Part shown: positions 48,601 through 57,237 of the stretch, in pieces
Layout: each line of letters begins with the position of its first letter
Position numbering within the stretch: position 1 is the stretch's first letter
NCBI RefSeq assembly: GCF_013407835.1
Contig: NZ_JACCBI010000001.1
Span: 806,001-870,000, forward strand
From: Agromyces atrinae
Lineage (GTDB): Bacteria; Actinomycetota; Actinomycetes; Actinomycetales; Microbacteriaceae
Direction of reading: 5' to 3'
DNA length: 64,000 bases
Made by a program: the position numbers and the translations under genes
Notes under the pieces: generated by a model
What the model was told of the DNA's origin: nothing
The model's input: only the letters and a program-made list of their open reading frames with translations
Database searches by the model: none

Positions 48601-49616
48601 TGGGCCTTGTCGGCGGCCTCGGCGAGCAGCGTCACGTAGTCGTCGAGGATCCACGAGATCGACAGCGGGGTCGGGTTCGCCGCGGTGCCGAGCGGGCTGG
48701 TGCCCGGGAGGCTCACGATCGAGCCGCTCGCGACGGCGGGCATCTGCGAGAGCAGCGGGTCGCCCTCGAGGGCCGTGACGAGCTCGTCGCCGCCGTACGT
48801 CACGATGATCTGCACGTCGTCGAAGGCGTCGGCCTGCTCGGCGCTCTGCGTGAGGGCGAACTTGTCGGTCGTCGCCGATGCCGTGACGAGGCTCTTGGGG
48901 AACGTGAGGCCGAGGTCCTCGAAGAACATCGTGCGCGTGTCGTGCGTCGTGTAGAAGCTCACCTCGCTGAGGTCGGCCGTGTCGACGTGCGTGAGGAACA
49001 TCGCGGTCGTGCCCTCGAGCGACGGGTGCTTCGCGGCCGTGTCGGCGATCTCCTTCTCGAGGTCGGCGATGAGCGCCTCTCCCTCGTCGGCCATTCCCAT
49101 GCCGGCCGCGTTGAACGAGATCATGTCGCGCCACGAGGTGCCCCATGCGGTCTCGGGGTACGCGACGACGGGAGCGATCTCGCTGAGCGTGTCGTAGTCC
49201 TCCTGCGTGAGGCCCGAGTAGGCGGCGAGGATGACGTCCGGGTTCGTGTCGGCGACGGCCTCGAAGTCGATGCCGTCGGTCTCGTCGAAGAGCACGGGCG
49301 TCTCGGCGCCGAGCTCCTCGAGCTTCTCGGTCACCCACGGCAGCACTCCGTCGCCGTCGTCGTCGCCGAAGTTCGCCGCCGCCATTCCGACGGGAACCAC
49401 GCCGAGTGCGAGGGGCACCTCCTGGTTGGCCCACGCGACGGTCGCGACGCGCTCGGGGTTCGCGGGAACCTCGGACGTGCCGAGGGCGTGCTCGATCGTG
49501 ATGGTGTCGCCGTCGGTGCTCGCCGCGTCGTCACCCGACGGGGTCGAGCAGGCGGCGAGGCCGGCCGTGAGGAGGGCGGCCGCCGAGAGGGCGACGAAAC
49601 GGGATGCGCGAGGCAT
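48597..49616 (-). CDS. Siderophore-binding lipoprotein
   Basis: Extracellular iron-siderophore-binding protein of the FepB/FhuD family, 339 residues. It has a lipoprotein signal peptide with lipobox LAAC at 20-23 (Cys23 is the acylation site; Lgt is encoded at 4878) and the NPERVATVAWANQEVPLALGV block near 50-70 of the periplasmic-binding fold, then DVILAAYSGLTQEDY. ATG at 49616 begins the signal peptide. It heads the operon behind the iron box at 49746. Confidence 0.93.
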   Translation of the reverse strand: MPRASRFVALSAAALLTAGLAACSTPSGDDAASTDGDTITIEHALGTSEVPANPERVATVAWANQEVPLALGVVPVGMAAANFGDDDGDGVLPWVTEKLEELGAETPVLFDETDGIDFEAVADTNPDVILAAYSGLTQEDYDTLSEIAPVVAYPETAWGTSWRDMISFNAAGMGMADEGEALIADLEKEIADTAAKHPSLEGTTAMFLTHVDTADLSEVSFYTTHDTRTMFFEDLGLTFPKSLVTASATTDKFALTQSAEQADAFDDVQIIVTYGGDELVTALEGDPLLSQMPAVASGSIVSLPGTSPLGTAANPTPLSISWILDDYVTLLAEAADKAQ

Positions 49617-49745
49617 GGTGTCCTTTCGGAGGGGGGGGTGACGCTCGGACCGAGGGCATCGACGTCGGGGCATGCGGAACCGACCGGTGTGTCACCGGTT
49701 CGAGGGTCGCTCACGGCTGTCGACGTACGACGCTCATCAGCGAGC

Positions 49746-49791
49746 TAAGGATTGCCTTACCAAAGGTAGGCGAGAGGTCACGGCATTGCAA
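49746..49791 (-). promoter_or_regulatory. Promoter with DtxR/IdeR-like iron box
   Basis: Minus strand: -35 TTGCAA (49786-49791), 17-base spacer, -10 TACCTT (49763-49768). The 19-mer TTTGGTAAGGCAATCCTTA (49746-49764) fits the DtxR/IdeR consensus TWAGGTWAGSCTWACCTWA at 16 positions and overlaps the -10 and start site. Iron-loaded regulator would therefore repress the transporter operon. Confidence 0.78.
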
Positions 49792-49832
49792 TCGAGCAGA
49801 AGAGACAGCGGATCTCGCGAAACGGACACCGC

Positions 49833-50612
49833 TCAGGAGGCTCGGAAGCGCCCGGGACTCTCGCCGGTGATGCGCCGGAACGCCGTGCCGAACGCGCTCG
49901 CCGACGTGTACCCCACCATCGCCGCGACCTCGTCGATCGGCACCCCCTGCGCGAGTTCGGTGATCGCGTGGTGCGCGCGTACCGTCGCGACCCACTGACC
50001 GAACCCGAGACCGGTCTCGGCGCGGAAGTCGCGCGTGATCGTGCGTGTGCTCACACCGAGTCGCGTGGCCCACTCGCTCAGCGGCGTCGTGTCGCCCGGA
50101 TCGTCGCGGAGCGCGCGGGCGATGGGAGCGAGGAGCTCGGACCGGGGCATGCGGAGCAGGAGGCTTCGCGACGCGGGTGTGAGCACGTCGAGCACGACGG
50201 CCTCGGTGCGGGAGCGCGCGTCGGGCTCGAGTTCGCCCGCGAGGCGCTCGAGCAACTGCCTGAGGAGCGGCGAGATCTCGACGGCGACGGCATCGGCCGA
50301 GATGGACGGCACGGAGACGACGCTGAACTGCGCCGCGCGGTACCACGTGCCGGCCGGCATCCACCCGGAATGCAGCACCCCGGCGGGAATCCAGAGCCCC
50401 ACCGACGGCGTCACGGTCCACGTGCGCGACCCGATCGTCGCCGTCGACGCACCGCGCTCGTTCCAGAGCAGCTCGTGCGTGGGGTGCGAGTGATCGTCCC
50501 AGTGCGTGTTGCGCATGATCTGCTCGTTCGCGCCGGCGATCACGAACGGCACCTCGACCGAGCCCGCGTCGTAGACCGGCAGGCGGCGATGGTCGACGGT
50601 TCCCGTACTCAC
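49833..50612 (-). CDS. AraC-family transcriptional regulator
   Basis: A 259-residue regulator with an N-terminal cupin-like sensing domain (NTHWDDHSHPTHELLWNERG at 35-54) and two helix-turn-helix motifs at about 158-255 (LSEWATRLGVSTRTITRDF; VAAMVGYTSASAFGTAFRR). It starts 10 bases behind the MerR stop, so it may be in the MFS-MerR transcript, and precedes the siderophore operon promoter; regulators of this kind often sense siderophores. GTG start at 50612. Confidence 0.88.
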   Translation of the reverse strand: MSTGTVDHRRLPVYDAGSVEVPFVIAGANEQIMRNTHWDDHSHPTHELLWNERGASTATIGSRTWTVTPSVGLWIPAGVLHSGWMPAGTWYRAAQFSVVSVPSISADAVAVEISPLLRQLLERLAGELEPDARSRTEAVVLDVLTPASRSLLLRMPRSELLAPIARALRDDPGDTTPLSEWATRLGVSTRTITRDFRAETGLGFGQWVATVRAHHAITELAQGVPIDEVAAMVGYTSASAFGTAFRRITGESPGRFRAS

Positions 50613-50622
50613 GACGTCAAGG

Positions 50623-51396
50623 CTAGACCGGTGGCGGCACCTCGCGGGGCGGCGCGGGGAAGAGCTCGTCGAACCGCTCGATGACGCGCTGCTGAGTCTC
50701 GTTGAGGAGGTCGCCGGCGAGGGTCGCGAGCAGGTCGGTCGCGGAATCGGGGACGGCGAAGAGCCCCGTCGCGGTCAGCTCCGCGACGACGGGCCCGAAC
50801 AGGACGGCGAAGTCGGCGACGAACGCGTCGACGTCCTCGCGCGGCGTGGCGTCGTCGAGTGCGTCGAACCGTTGCGTGAGGAGCACGGTCGCCTCGCGCA
50901 GCTCGGGGACGGCCAGCCGTTCGAACGCCTCGACGATGCCCGGCAGGCCCTCGTCGCCGACGACGTGCGCGAGGAGCACGGCCTGATCGCGGTCGAGACG
51001 ATCGAGGGCGGATGACGGCGGCAGCGTTCCTCCCAGGCCGACGAAGCGCGCGAGTGCGGGAGGAAGCGCGGGCGGGGTTCCGTTCTCGCGCAGGTCGGCG
51101 ATCAGTGCTCGCTGCCGCTCGAGCCGTTCGATCTCGGCGGCCAGTTCGGCGTCGAGCCGCTCGAGGAGCGGTGCGGCCGACGTCGAATCGTCGTCGAGGA
51201 GAGGAGGCATGCCCTCGAGCGGGATGCCGAGGGAGGCGAGTCGCTTGATGCGAAGCACCCGCACGAGGTCGTGCACCGAGTACCGGCGATAGCCCGAGTG
51301 GGATCGCGGCGGCTCGGGGAGGACGCCGACCGAGTGGTAGTGCCGCAGAGCGCGGACGGACACCCCCGCGAGTCGCGCGAGTTCAACGCTCTGCAT
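50623..51396 (-). CDS. MerR-family transcriptional regulator
   Basis: A 257-residue regulator with the N-terminal winged helix (VELARLAGVSVRALRHYHSVGVLPEPPRSHSGYRRY at 4-38, quoted in blocks) and a coiled coil near 80-100. The C-terminal 150 residues form an unidentified ligand-binding region rich in Leu and Asp. It overlaps the MFS gene by 14 bases and is likely the regulator of its own promoter at 52646. Confidence 0.9.
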   Translation of the reverse strand: MQSVELARLAGVSVRALRHYHSVGVLPEPPRSHSGYRRYSVHDLVRVLRIKRLASLGIPLEGMPPLLDDDSTSAAPLLERLDAELAAEIERLERQRALIADLRENGTPPALPPALARFVGLGGTLPPSSALDRLDRDQAVLLAHVVGDEGLPGIVEAFERLAVPELREATVLLTQRFDALDDATPREDVDAFVADFAVLFGPVVAELTATGLFAVPDSATDLLATLAGDLLNETQQRVIERFDELFPAPPREVPPPV

Positions 51397-52639
51397 GCTC
51401 CACCGCCCTCACGTCGTCGGCGCAGGGTGCGTGCGCCTCGGGTTCGAGCGTACGCAGGGAGCGGGCGCACAGCCCTCCGACGGCCGCGACGACCCAGACG
51501 GCGACGAGCGCGAGGACGGCCGCGCCCACCCCGACGTACTCGGTCACGACCGCGGCGACGACGATTCCGAGCGGAGCCGCGAGCGTCAGGATCGCGTTCT
51601 GCGTGCCGAGGACGCGGCCGCGCACGGCGTCGGGGATGCGCTCGATCATGAGCACGCCGAGGAGCGCTCCGAAGAGCCCGCTCGCGAGACCCACGACGAA
51701 GGCGCCGGCGAAGACGAGCCACACCGACGCGAGGGCCGCGATCATGGCGAGGCCGATCGTCGTTCCGACGAGGCCCGTGAGCAGCCACACCCGCCGGAGC
51801 AGTCGGGTCGCGGCGAACGCGTAGGTCGCTCCGCCGACGAGCATGCCGAGGGCGAGCGCGCTCAGCACGAAGCCCAGCATCTCGGGGTGGCCCTCGAGGG
51901 TGAAGTACACGGGGAGGACGAGACCCTGCAGACCGGCGAGGGCGACGGCCGAGGCGACGGTCAGCGCCGTCACGACGACGAGGAACCGACTGCGGAAGAG
52001 TGCACGCCAGCCCTCGCGGAGCGCTCCCCACCCGCCCGTCGCGACGGCGCCCTCCCCTCGCGGCGCGATCGCGCCGACGCGATGCGGGATGAGCAGTGTC
52101 AGCGCCGCGGCCGAGAGTGACGTCGCCGCCGTGATCCACAGGACCGTCGAGCCGTCGAAGACGACGAGGAGCGTGCCCGCGGCGGCGGGGCCGAGGAGCA
52201 GGGCGACGGCACCGAGACTCTCACGCAGGCCGAGGAGCCGGTCCGCCGTCATCCGGCCGTTCGACACGATCGCGGGGAGCAGCACCTCGCGAGCCGTCAT
52301 GCCGGGGACGTCGCCGATCGTGCCGATGATGCCGAACAGGACGAACCACCCGATGTCGAGGCCGGTCACGAGATCGACGATCGGCAGCGCCGCGAGAGCC
52401 GCCGCCGAGATGACGTCGGAGATCACCGAGGCCGTCAACCGGTTGATGCGGTCGATCACGACGCCCGCGACGAGACCGACGACGAACGCGGGAATCGCAC
52501 TCGCGGCCGCGACCGCACCGGCGCCGAGCGCGCTGCCCGTCGACTGCAGCACGATGAGGGGCAGCGCGATGGCCGCGATCGAGTTGCCGAGGAGCGAGAG
52601 CGTGTACGACGCGAGGTAAACGAAGGGAACGAGGTTCAT
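51383..52639 (-). CDS. MFS exporter
   Basis: A 418-residue major facilitator with about twelve hydrophobic segments, of the EntS/enterobactin- and macrolide-exporter-like subgroup (IALPLIVLQSTGSALGAG near 23-40; R-D-x-x-x-R pattern RGRVLGTQNA near 343). Substrate is unknown. First gene of the MFS-MerR(-AraC) unit. ATG at 52639 lies only seven bases from the -10, so the mRNA is probably leaderless. Confidence 0.88.
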   Translation of the reverse strand: MNLVPFVYLASYTLSLLGNSIAAIALPLIVLQSTGSALGAGAVAAASAIPAFVVGLVAGVVIDRINRLTASVISDVISAAALAALPIVDLVTGLDIGWFVLFGIIGTIGDVPGMTAREVLLPAIVSNGRMTADRLLGLRESLGAVALLLGPAAAGTLLVVFDGSTVLWITAATSLSAAALTLLIPHRVGAIAPRGEGAVATGGWGALREGWRALFRSRFLVVVTALTVASAVALAGLQGLVLPVYFTLEGHPEMLGFVLSALALGMLVGGATYAFAATRLLRRVWLLTGLVGTTIGLAMIAALASVWLVFAGAFVVGLASGLFGALLGVLMIERIPDAVRGRVLGTQNAILTLAAPLGIVVAAVVTEYVGVGAAVLALVAVWVVAAVGGLCARSLRTLEPEAHAPCADDVRAVEHAER

Positions 52640-52645
52640 GCTTCG

Positions 52646-52676
52646 AGTGAAGACCCTGACGTTACGTCGGGGTCAA
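52646..52676 (-). promoter_or_regulatory. MerR-type promoter with 19-bp spacer and dyad
   Basis: Minus strand: -35 TTGACC (52671-52676), exactly 19 bases of spacer, -10-like TTCACT (52646-52651). The spacer and its flank form an inverted repeat, arms GACCCCGACGT and ACGTCAGGGTC (one mismatch). Long spacers with a central dyad are the mark of MerR-activated promoters. The start codon at 52639 would be at or near the transcription start. Confidence 0.8.
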
Positions 52677-52687
52677 GCGGTGCGCCG

Positions 52688-53332
52688 TCACTCCGCGGCG
52701 AGGCGCCTCTCGAGCTCGTCGAGGATGATGTCGAGGCCGTACCCGAACTCGTTGCCGAACGCGTAGTCCTTGCCCACGACGAGCTCCGTCATGAGTTCGC
52801 GAACGAACGGGTACTCGTCGGCCGGGACCTCGAATCCCGCCGCGAAGTCCTCCGGGCCGTCGGCCGAGTCGAAGGGCAGGTTCACCTCGGTCAGCACGAA
52901 CCCGTAGACGTAGGCGTCGAGCACCGAGAAGGCGTGCGAGGCGAGTGCGATCGAGAAGCCGTTCGTGCGGAGGCACGCGAGCACGGCGTTGTGGTGGATC
53001 AGTACGGCGGGGCCGGGCGAGGATCGGGACTCGAGCAGACCGAGAGCCCACGGATGACTCGAGAGCACGGCGCGTGCGGAATCGGCGCGCGTGACCATCT
53101 CGTCTCGCCACGGCGCCGTGGCGACGGGGAGGGCGATGCTCGCGAAGGCCACGTCGGCGAGCCCGTCGAGCAGGGCCTGCTTGTTGGCGACGTGGTTGTA
53201 GAGCGACATCGCCTCGACGCCGAGCTCGCGACCGACGTTGCGCATGCTCACCGCGGCGAGGCCACCGCGATCGGCGACGGCGACAGCGGCCTCGATGACG
53301 CGATCGCGAGTGAGAGCGGGTCGTTCAGCCAT
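52688..53332 (-). CDS. TetR-family transcriptional regulator
   Basis: A 214-residue repressor. The helix-turn-helix spans about 8-55 (RDRVIEAAVAVADRGGLAAVSMRNVGRELGV..LYNHVANK in short blocks) and the C-terminal part resembles the TetR_C domain. It is divergent from the truncated oxidoreductase at 53370, which was probably its target. ATG start at 53332; operator candidate lies 25 bases upstream. Confidence 0.9.
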   Translation of the reverse strand: MAERPALTRDRVIEAAVAVADRGGLAAVSMRNVGRELGVEAMSLYNHVANKQALLDGLADVAFASIALPVATAPWRDEMVTRADSARAVLSSHPWALGLLESRSSPGPAVLIHHNAVLACLRTNGFSIALASHAFSVLDAYVYGFVLTEVNLPFDSADGPEDFAAGFEVPADEYPFVRELMTELVVGKDYAFGNEFGYGLDIILDELERRLAAE

Positions 53333-53356
53333 GTCATCCCTCCGGGGCCTTGCGTA

Positions 53357-53370
53357 CTTACATGCGTAAG
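53357..53370. promoter_or_regulatory. Candidate TetR operator
   Basis: CTTACATGCGTAAG: arms CTTAC and GTAAG are perfect, and the centre ATGC is nearly symmetric. It lies in the short gap between the TetR start and the oxidoreductase remnant and contains TAA, the in-frame stop before the remnant. Confidence 0.55.
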
Positions 53371-53939
53371 GCTACGCGGCCGGAGTCATCTTCGGCGGCC
53401 TCACGGCGCTGCACTTCCTGCGCGACACGGTGACCGTGCGCCCGGGCGACACGGTGCTCGTGAACGGCGCATCGGGCGCGATCGGCACGAACGCCGTACA
53501 GCTCGCGAAGAACGCCGGCGCGACCGTGACAGCCGTCACGAGCACGGCGAACCTCGATCTCGCGCGCCGACTCAGAGCCGACCGCGTCGTCGACTACACG
53601 GTCACCCCGCCCCTCACGCTCACCGATCGCTTCGACATCGTGCTCGACGCCGTCGGCAACATCTCGCCTCGCCGCGGAGTGACTCTCCTGAGCGAGCGCG
53701 GAACGCTGCTGCTCGCCGTCGCCGACCTCTCGGAGACGCTCAGCCTCCGTCGCCGGGTGAAATCAGGGTCGGGTGCCGAGCGCGCCGTCGACGTCGAGCA
53801 TCTCGTCGAGCTCCTCGCGACGGGCCGGCTCGAGAGCGTCATCGACAGCACCTACCCGCTCGCGCAGGCCGTGCGCGCTCACGAGCGCGTCGACTCGGGA
53901 CGAAAGGTCGGCAACGTCATCCTGAATCCCGGCGACTGA
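53370..53939 (+). pseudogene. Truncated NADPH:quinone oxidoreductase/zinc-less alcohol dehydrogenase
   Basis: The frame encodes GYAAGVIFGGLTALHFLRD and then the nucleotide-binding half of a medium-chain dehydrogenase, with VLVNGASGAIGTNAVQLAK. The usual first ~130 residues (GroES-like catalytic domain) are missing: the homologous region starts right behind an in-frame TAA next to the TetR operator. The remaining reading frame is open to the stop at 53939. A GTG at 53430 could start a short protein, but a catalytic enzyme is not expected. Looks like a deletion between the divergent promoter and mid-gene. Confidence 0.8.
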
Positions 53940-53977
53940 GGGCGAGAATGGAAGGACGCTTTCGACGAAGGAGTTCC

Positions 53978-54874
53978 ATGCGCACCCGCACCCTCGGCCC
54001 CTACACGGTCTCGGCGATCGGTCTCGGAGCGATGCCGCTCTCGATGAACAACGACAGGCAGATCCCGTCCGACGAATCGGCCATCGCCACGGTGCACGCC
54101 GCACTCGACGCGGGAGTGACCTTCATCGACACGGCCGACATCTACGCCCCCTCGTGGGACACGGTCGGTCACAACGAGAGCATCGTCGGCCGCGCGGTGA
54201 AGAGCTGGGGCGGGGATGCCTCGCAGATCGTGATCGGCACGAAGGGCGGCATCACGCGCGCCGACGGCGAGGTCTGGGGCCGCGACGGCTCACTTCCCTA
54301 TCTCCGGGCGGCCGTCGAGGCCTCGCTCCGACAGCTCGACGTCGAGGCGATCGACCTGTACCAGTACCACCGCCCCGACCGCTGGATCGTCTACGGCGAG
54401 ATCATCCAGCACCTCGCGACGCTGCGCGACGAGGGCAAGATCCGCGCGATCGGCATCTCGAACGCGAGCGTCGAGGAGATCGACATCGCCGTCGAGGTGC
54501 TCGGCGAGGGAAACCTCGCGAGCGTGCAGAACGAGTTCTCCCCGCGTCATCCCGGCAGCTTCGACGAACTCCGGCACTGCGCGGAACGCGGCATCGCCTT
54601 CCTGCCCTGGAGCCCGCTCGGCGGCACGGGCGGCGCGGGTCGATCGGTCGGCGACCGATTCGGCGTCTTCGCCGACATCGGAGCCGACCGCGGCGTCAGC
54701 CCTCAGCAGGTCGTCCTCGCGTGGGAGCTCTCGCTCGCCGACGTCGTGATCCCGATCCCGGGGGCTCGCCGCGCCGCCTCGATCAGCGATTCGGCGCGCG
54801 CCGCCGACCTCGAGCTCTCGACCGACGAACTCGCTCGATGCTCGGCCGCGATCGGCCTCGAGCTCGACGCGTGA
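53978..54874 (+). CDS. Aldo/keto reductase
   Basis: NADPH-dependent carbonyl reductase family, 298 residues. The catalytic tetrad is visible: Asp51 and Tyr56 (DTADIY), Lys89 (GTKGG) and His131 (QYHRPD). Cofactor-binding IPIPGARR is near 263. ATG at 53978 has AAGGAG seven bases upstream; a longer frame upstream is unrelated. The stop overlaps the next gene as GTGA. Substrate unknown. Confidence 0.93.
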   Translation: MRTRTLGPYTVSAIGLGAMPLSMNNDRQIPSDESAIATVHAALDAGVTFIDTADIYAPSWDTVGHNESIVGRAVKSWGGDASQIVIGTKGGITRADGEVWGRDGSLPYLRAAVEASLRQLDVEAIDLYQYHRPDRWIVYGEIIQHLATLRDEGKIRAIGISNASVEEIDIAVEVLGEGNLASVQNEFSPRHPGSFDELRHCAERGIAFLPWSPLGGTGGAGRSVGDRFGVFADIGADRGVSPQQVVLAWELSLADVVIPIPGARRAASISDSARAADLELSTDELARCSAAIGLELDA

Positions 54875-55260
54875 GCCGGTCGACGCGCATCGCCCTCGGC
54901 GCATTCCTCGGCGACCTCGTCATCGTGCTCGCCTTCGCGACGATCGGTCGCGCGAGTCACGCGGAGGGGCTCCTCGGTGACGGCGGCGTCGGGCTGATGA
55001 CGACGGCCTGGCCGTTCATCGCGGCGCTCGGCATCGCCTGGCTCGTCACGCTCGCGTGGCGCCGACCCACCGCACCGCTCCGCACCGGCGTGCCGGTCTG
55101 GATCGTCACGGTCGCCGTCACGATGCTGTTCCGTGCGCTCAGCGGGCAGGGCACGGCCCTGTCGTTCGTGATCGTCACGGCCGTGTCGCTCGGCGCCTTC
55201 CTCGTCGGATGGCGGCTCGTGGCGTTCGCCGTGAGCCGCCGTCGACGCGTGTCAGCGTAG
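54871..55260 (+). CDS. DUF3054 membrane protein
   Basis: A 129-residue membrane protein with four hydrophobic segments, marked by ATIGRASHAEG and AWPFIAALGIAWLV and RALSGQGTALSFV. It matches the DUF3054 family of actinobacteria, function unknown. GTG start is coupled to the aldo/keto reductase. Its last 9 bases overlap the convergent CPBP gene. Confidence 0.85.
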   Translation: MSRSTRIALGAFLGDLVIVLAFATIGRASHAEGLLGDGGVGLMTTAWPFIAALGIAWLVTLAWRRPTAPLRTGVPVWIVTVAVTMLFRALSGQGTALSFVIVTAVSLGAFLVGWRLVAFAVSRRRRVSA

Positions 55261-56118
55261 GCGCTTGCGCTCGGGGAACACCGTTCCCTTGACGAGGAAG
55301 ATCGCCACGATGGCGAAGACGATGTAGATCCAGTTGAAGATTCCGGCGAGGCTCAGGAGTTCGGCGGAGCCCGCGCTCGCGGTCGTCGTGTCGATGCCGC
55401 CGGTCGCGAGGAACGTCGTGGGGTCGGTCGCCGCGTGCAGGAGCATCGGCCAGATGATGCTGCCGGTGACGCGCATCACGAGGTACATCATCGTTCCGAA
55501 TCCGAAGGTGTAGAGCACCGTGATGACGACCGTGAGAGGCGCCTGGCCGTTCAGCGCGTTGATGGAGTGCATGAGCGCGAAGAGCAGTGACGAGATCACC
55601 ATGACGACGCGCTCGCTGTACCCACCGCGACGCAGGATGTTGACGGCGAGTCCGCGCGTCACGAGCTCCTCGGCGAATCCGACGCACAACCCGAAGGCGA
55701 GGGTCGTCAGGATCACGGCGACCGTGTACTTCGACCAATCGGTTCCCGCCGCGCGCAGGATGATCGGGATGACGAGGAGCGGCACCGCGATCCACATCCA
55801 CCCGCGCCCGGCTACCGGCTGCCGCCCGAAGACCTCGCGGAGCCAGCCGACCGACCAGGTGAAGGTGAGCGCGAGCAGCCCGGCGATGAGGATCGCGAGC
55901 GCGATGCCGAAGACGATGCTCTCGGGTGTCGCGAAGAGGTTCTTCGTGTCGATCTGGTCGTGGAAGGCCGTTCCGATGAGCAGGCCGATGCCCTCGTAGA
56001 TCACGAGGTACCCCACGACGAGCAGGAGGGCGCGCCACCAGCCGCCGTGGTTCCAGAACCGTGCCCAGCCGGACTGCTTCGTCTGCGTGATTACCTCTAC
56101 CACGTGATCTCCCCGCAT
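55252..56118 (-). CDS. CPBP-family intramembrane metalloprotease
   Basis: A 288-residue membrane protein with about eight hydrophobic segments and the CPBP/Abi signature: FAEELVTRG near 148-156 (EE and R), LLFALMHSIN near 179-188 and HAATDP near 229. Family members cleave prenylated or bacteriocin-related proteins, or act as adaptors. No immunity partner gene is seen. ATG start at 56118. Confidence 0.88.
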   Translation of the reverse strand: MRGDHVVEVITQTKQSGWARFWNHGGWWRALLLVVGYLVIYEGIGLLIGTAFHDQIDTKNLFATPESIVFGIALAILIAGLLALTFTWSVGWLREVFGRQPVAGRGWMWIAVPLLVIPIILRAAGTDWSKYTVAVILTTLAFGLCVGFAEELVTRGLAVNILRRGGYSERVVMVISSLLFALMHSINALNGQAPLTVVITVLYTFGFGTMMYLVMRVTGSIIWPMLLHAATDPTTFLATGGIDTTTASAGSAELLSLAGIFNWIYIVFAIVAIFLVKGTVFPERKRLR

Positions 56119-56237
56119 GATCAGACGCCTCCCGCGGGCGCTCTGAGCACATAGTGGCAGTTCGGTGAACCGGTCGACAAGTGGGGTCGAGACGCGTTCC
56201 GCTACACGAGCGCGCCGACGTCGCTTAGCCTCGACAG

Positions 56238-57215
56238 ATGCGCATCATCGTCATCGGAGCGACCGGTCACATCGGCACGTACCTCATCCCCCGCCTCGTG
56301 TCGGCCGGGCACGCCGTCACCGTGGTCAGTCGCGGTTCGAGCGCCCCCTACGGGGCGGATGACGCGTGGAGCCGGATCGACGTCGTCCACGCCGACCGCG
56401 AGGCCGAGGACGCCGCCGGAACGTTCGGCCCGCGCATCGCCGCACTCGAACCCGACGCCGTCATCGACCTCATCTGCTTCTCGGAGCAGTCGGCCGCGCA
56501 TCTGCTCGACTCGCTCGCGGGCCTCGACACTCCCCCGCACCTCCTGCACTGCGGCACGATCTGGACCCACGGGCTGAGCGACGCGCTGCCACTCCGCGAG
56601 AACGCCGTCGAGAAGCGCCCCTTCGGCGACTACGGCGTGCAGAAGTACGCCATCGAGCGTCTGCTCCTCGACCAGGACCGTGTGCCCTCGACCGTCATCC
56701 ACCCCGGCCACATCAGCGGCCCGGGCTGGGACGTCATCAATCCGGTCGGAAACCGCGACCACCGGGTGTGGACGGCCCTCGCCACGGGGTCGGCCCTGCG
56801 CGTGCCGGGAGTCGGGGCGGAGGCGATGCACCACGTGCACGCCGACGACGTCGCGCAGCTCTTCGAGCTCGCCGTCACCCAGCCTGAGGCGGCCATCGGG
56901 TACGCGTTCCACGCTGTCGCCCGTCAGGCCCTGACCGTGCGCGGCTTCGCCGAGCGGGCGGCCGCCTGGTTCGGCCGCGAGGCGGATCTCGTTCCGGGCT
57001 CGTGGGAGGACTTCCGCGCGAGCACCGACGAGGCCTCGGCCAACACGAGCTGGGAGCACCTCGTGCGCAACCACGTCTGCAGCATCGTCGACGGCGTGGA
57101 ACGTCTCGGCTACTCTCCGCGCTACTCGGCCGACGAGGCCGCACGGCAGTCGGTCGCCTGGATGATCGAGCACGACGGACTCGACGTGGGCGGGGCGACA
57201 CTGGTCGGTCCGTGA
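56238..57215 (+). CDS. NAD-dependent epimerase/dehydratase-like protein
   Basis: A 325-residue extended short-chain dehydrogenase. Rossmann motif GATGHIG at 7-13; the usual YxxxK pair appears as DYGVQKYAIERLL. The C-terminal part contains LVPGSWEDF and SYSPRYSADEAARQSV. Its best-known relatives act on nucleotide sugars or isoflavone-type substrates; no cofactor partner is nearby. ATG start. Confidence 0.85.
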   Translation: MRIIVIGATGHIGTYLIPRLVSAGHAVTVVSRGSSAPYGADDAWSRIDVVHADREAEDAAGTFGPRIAALEPDAVIDLICFSEQSAAHLLDSLAGLDTPPHLLHCGTIWTHGLSDALPLRENAVEKRPFGDYGVQKYAIERLLLDQDRVPSTVIHPGHISGPGWDVINPVGNRDHRVWTALATGSALRVPGVGAEAMHHVHADDVAQLFELAVTQPEAAIGYAFHAVARQALTVRGFAERAAAWFGREADLVPGSWEDFRASTDEASANTSWEHLVRNHVCSIVDGVERLGYSPRYSADEAARQSVAWMIEHDGLDVGGATLVGP

Positions 57216-57237
57216 CGAATCGGACGAGCCTGTCGGC

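Noticed and set aside
53430..53939. Intact short oxidoreductase starting at GTG 53430
   Set aside because: The homologous frame continues upstream to a stop at 53367 and lacks the catalytic N-terminal domain, so a remnant is the better call.
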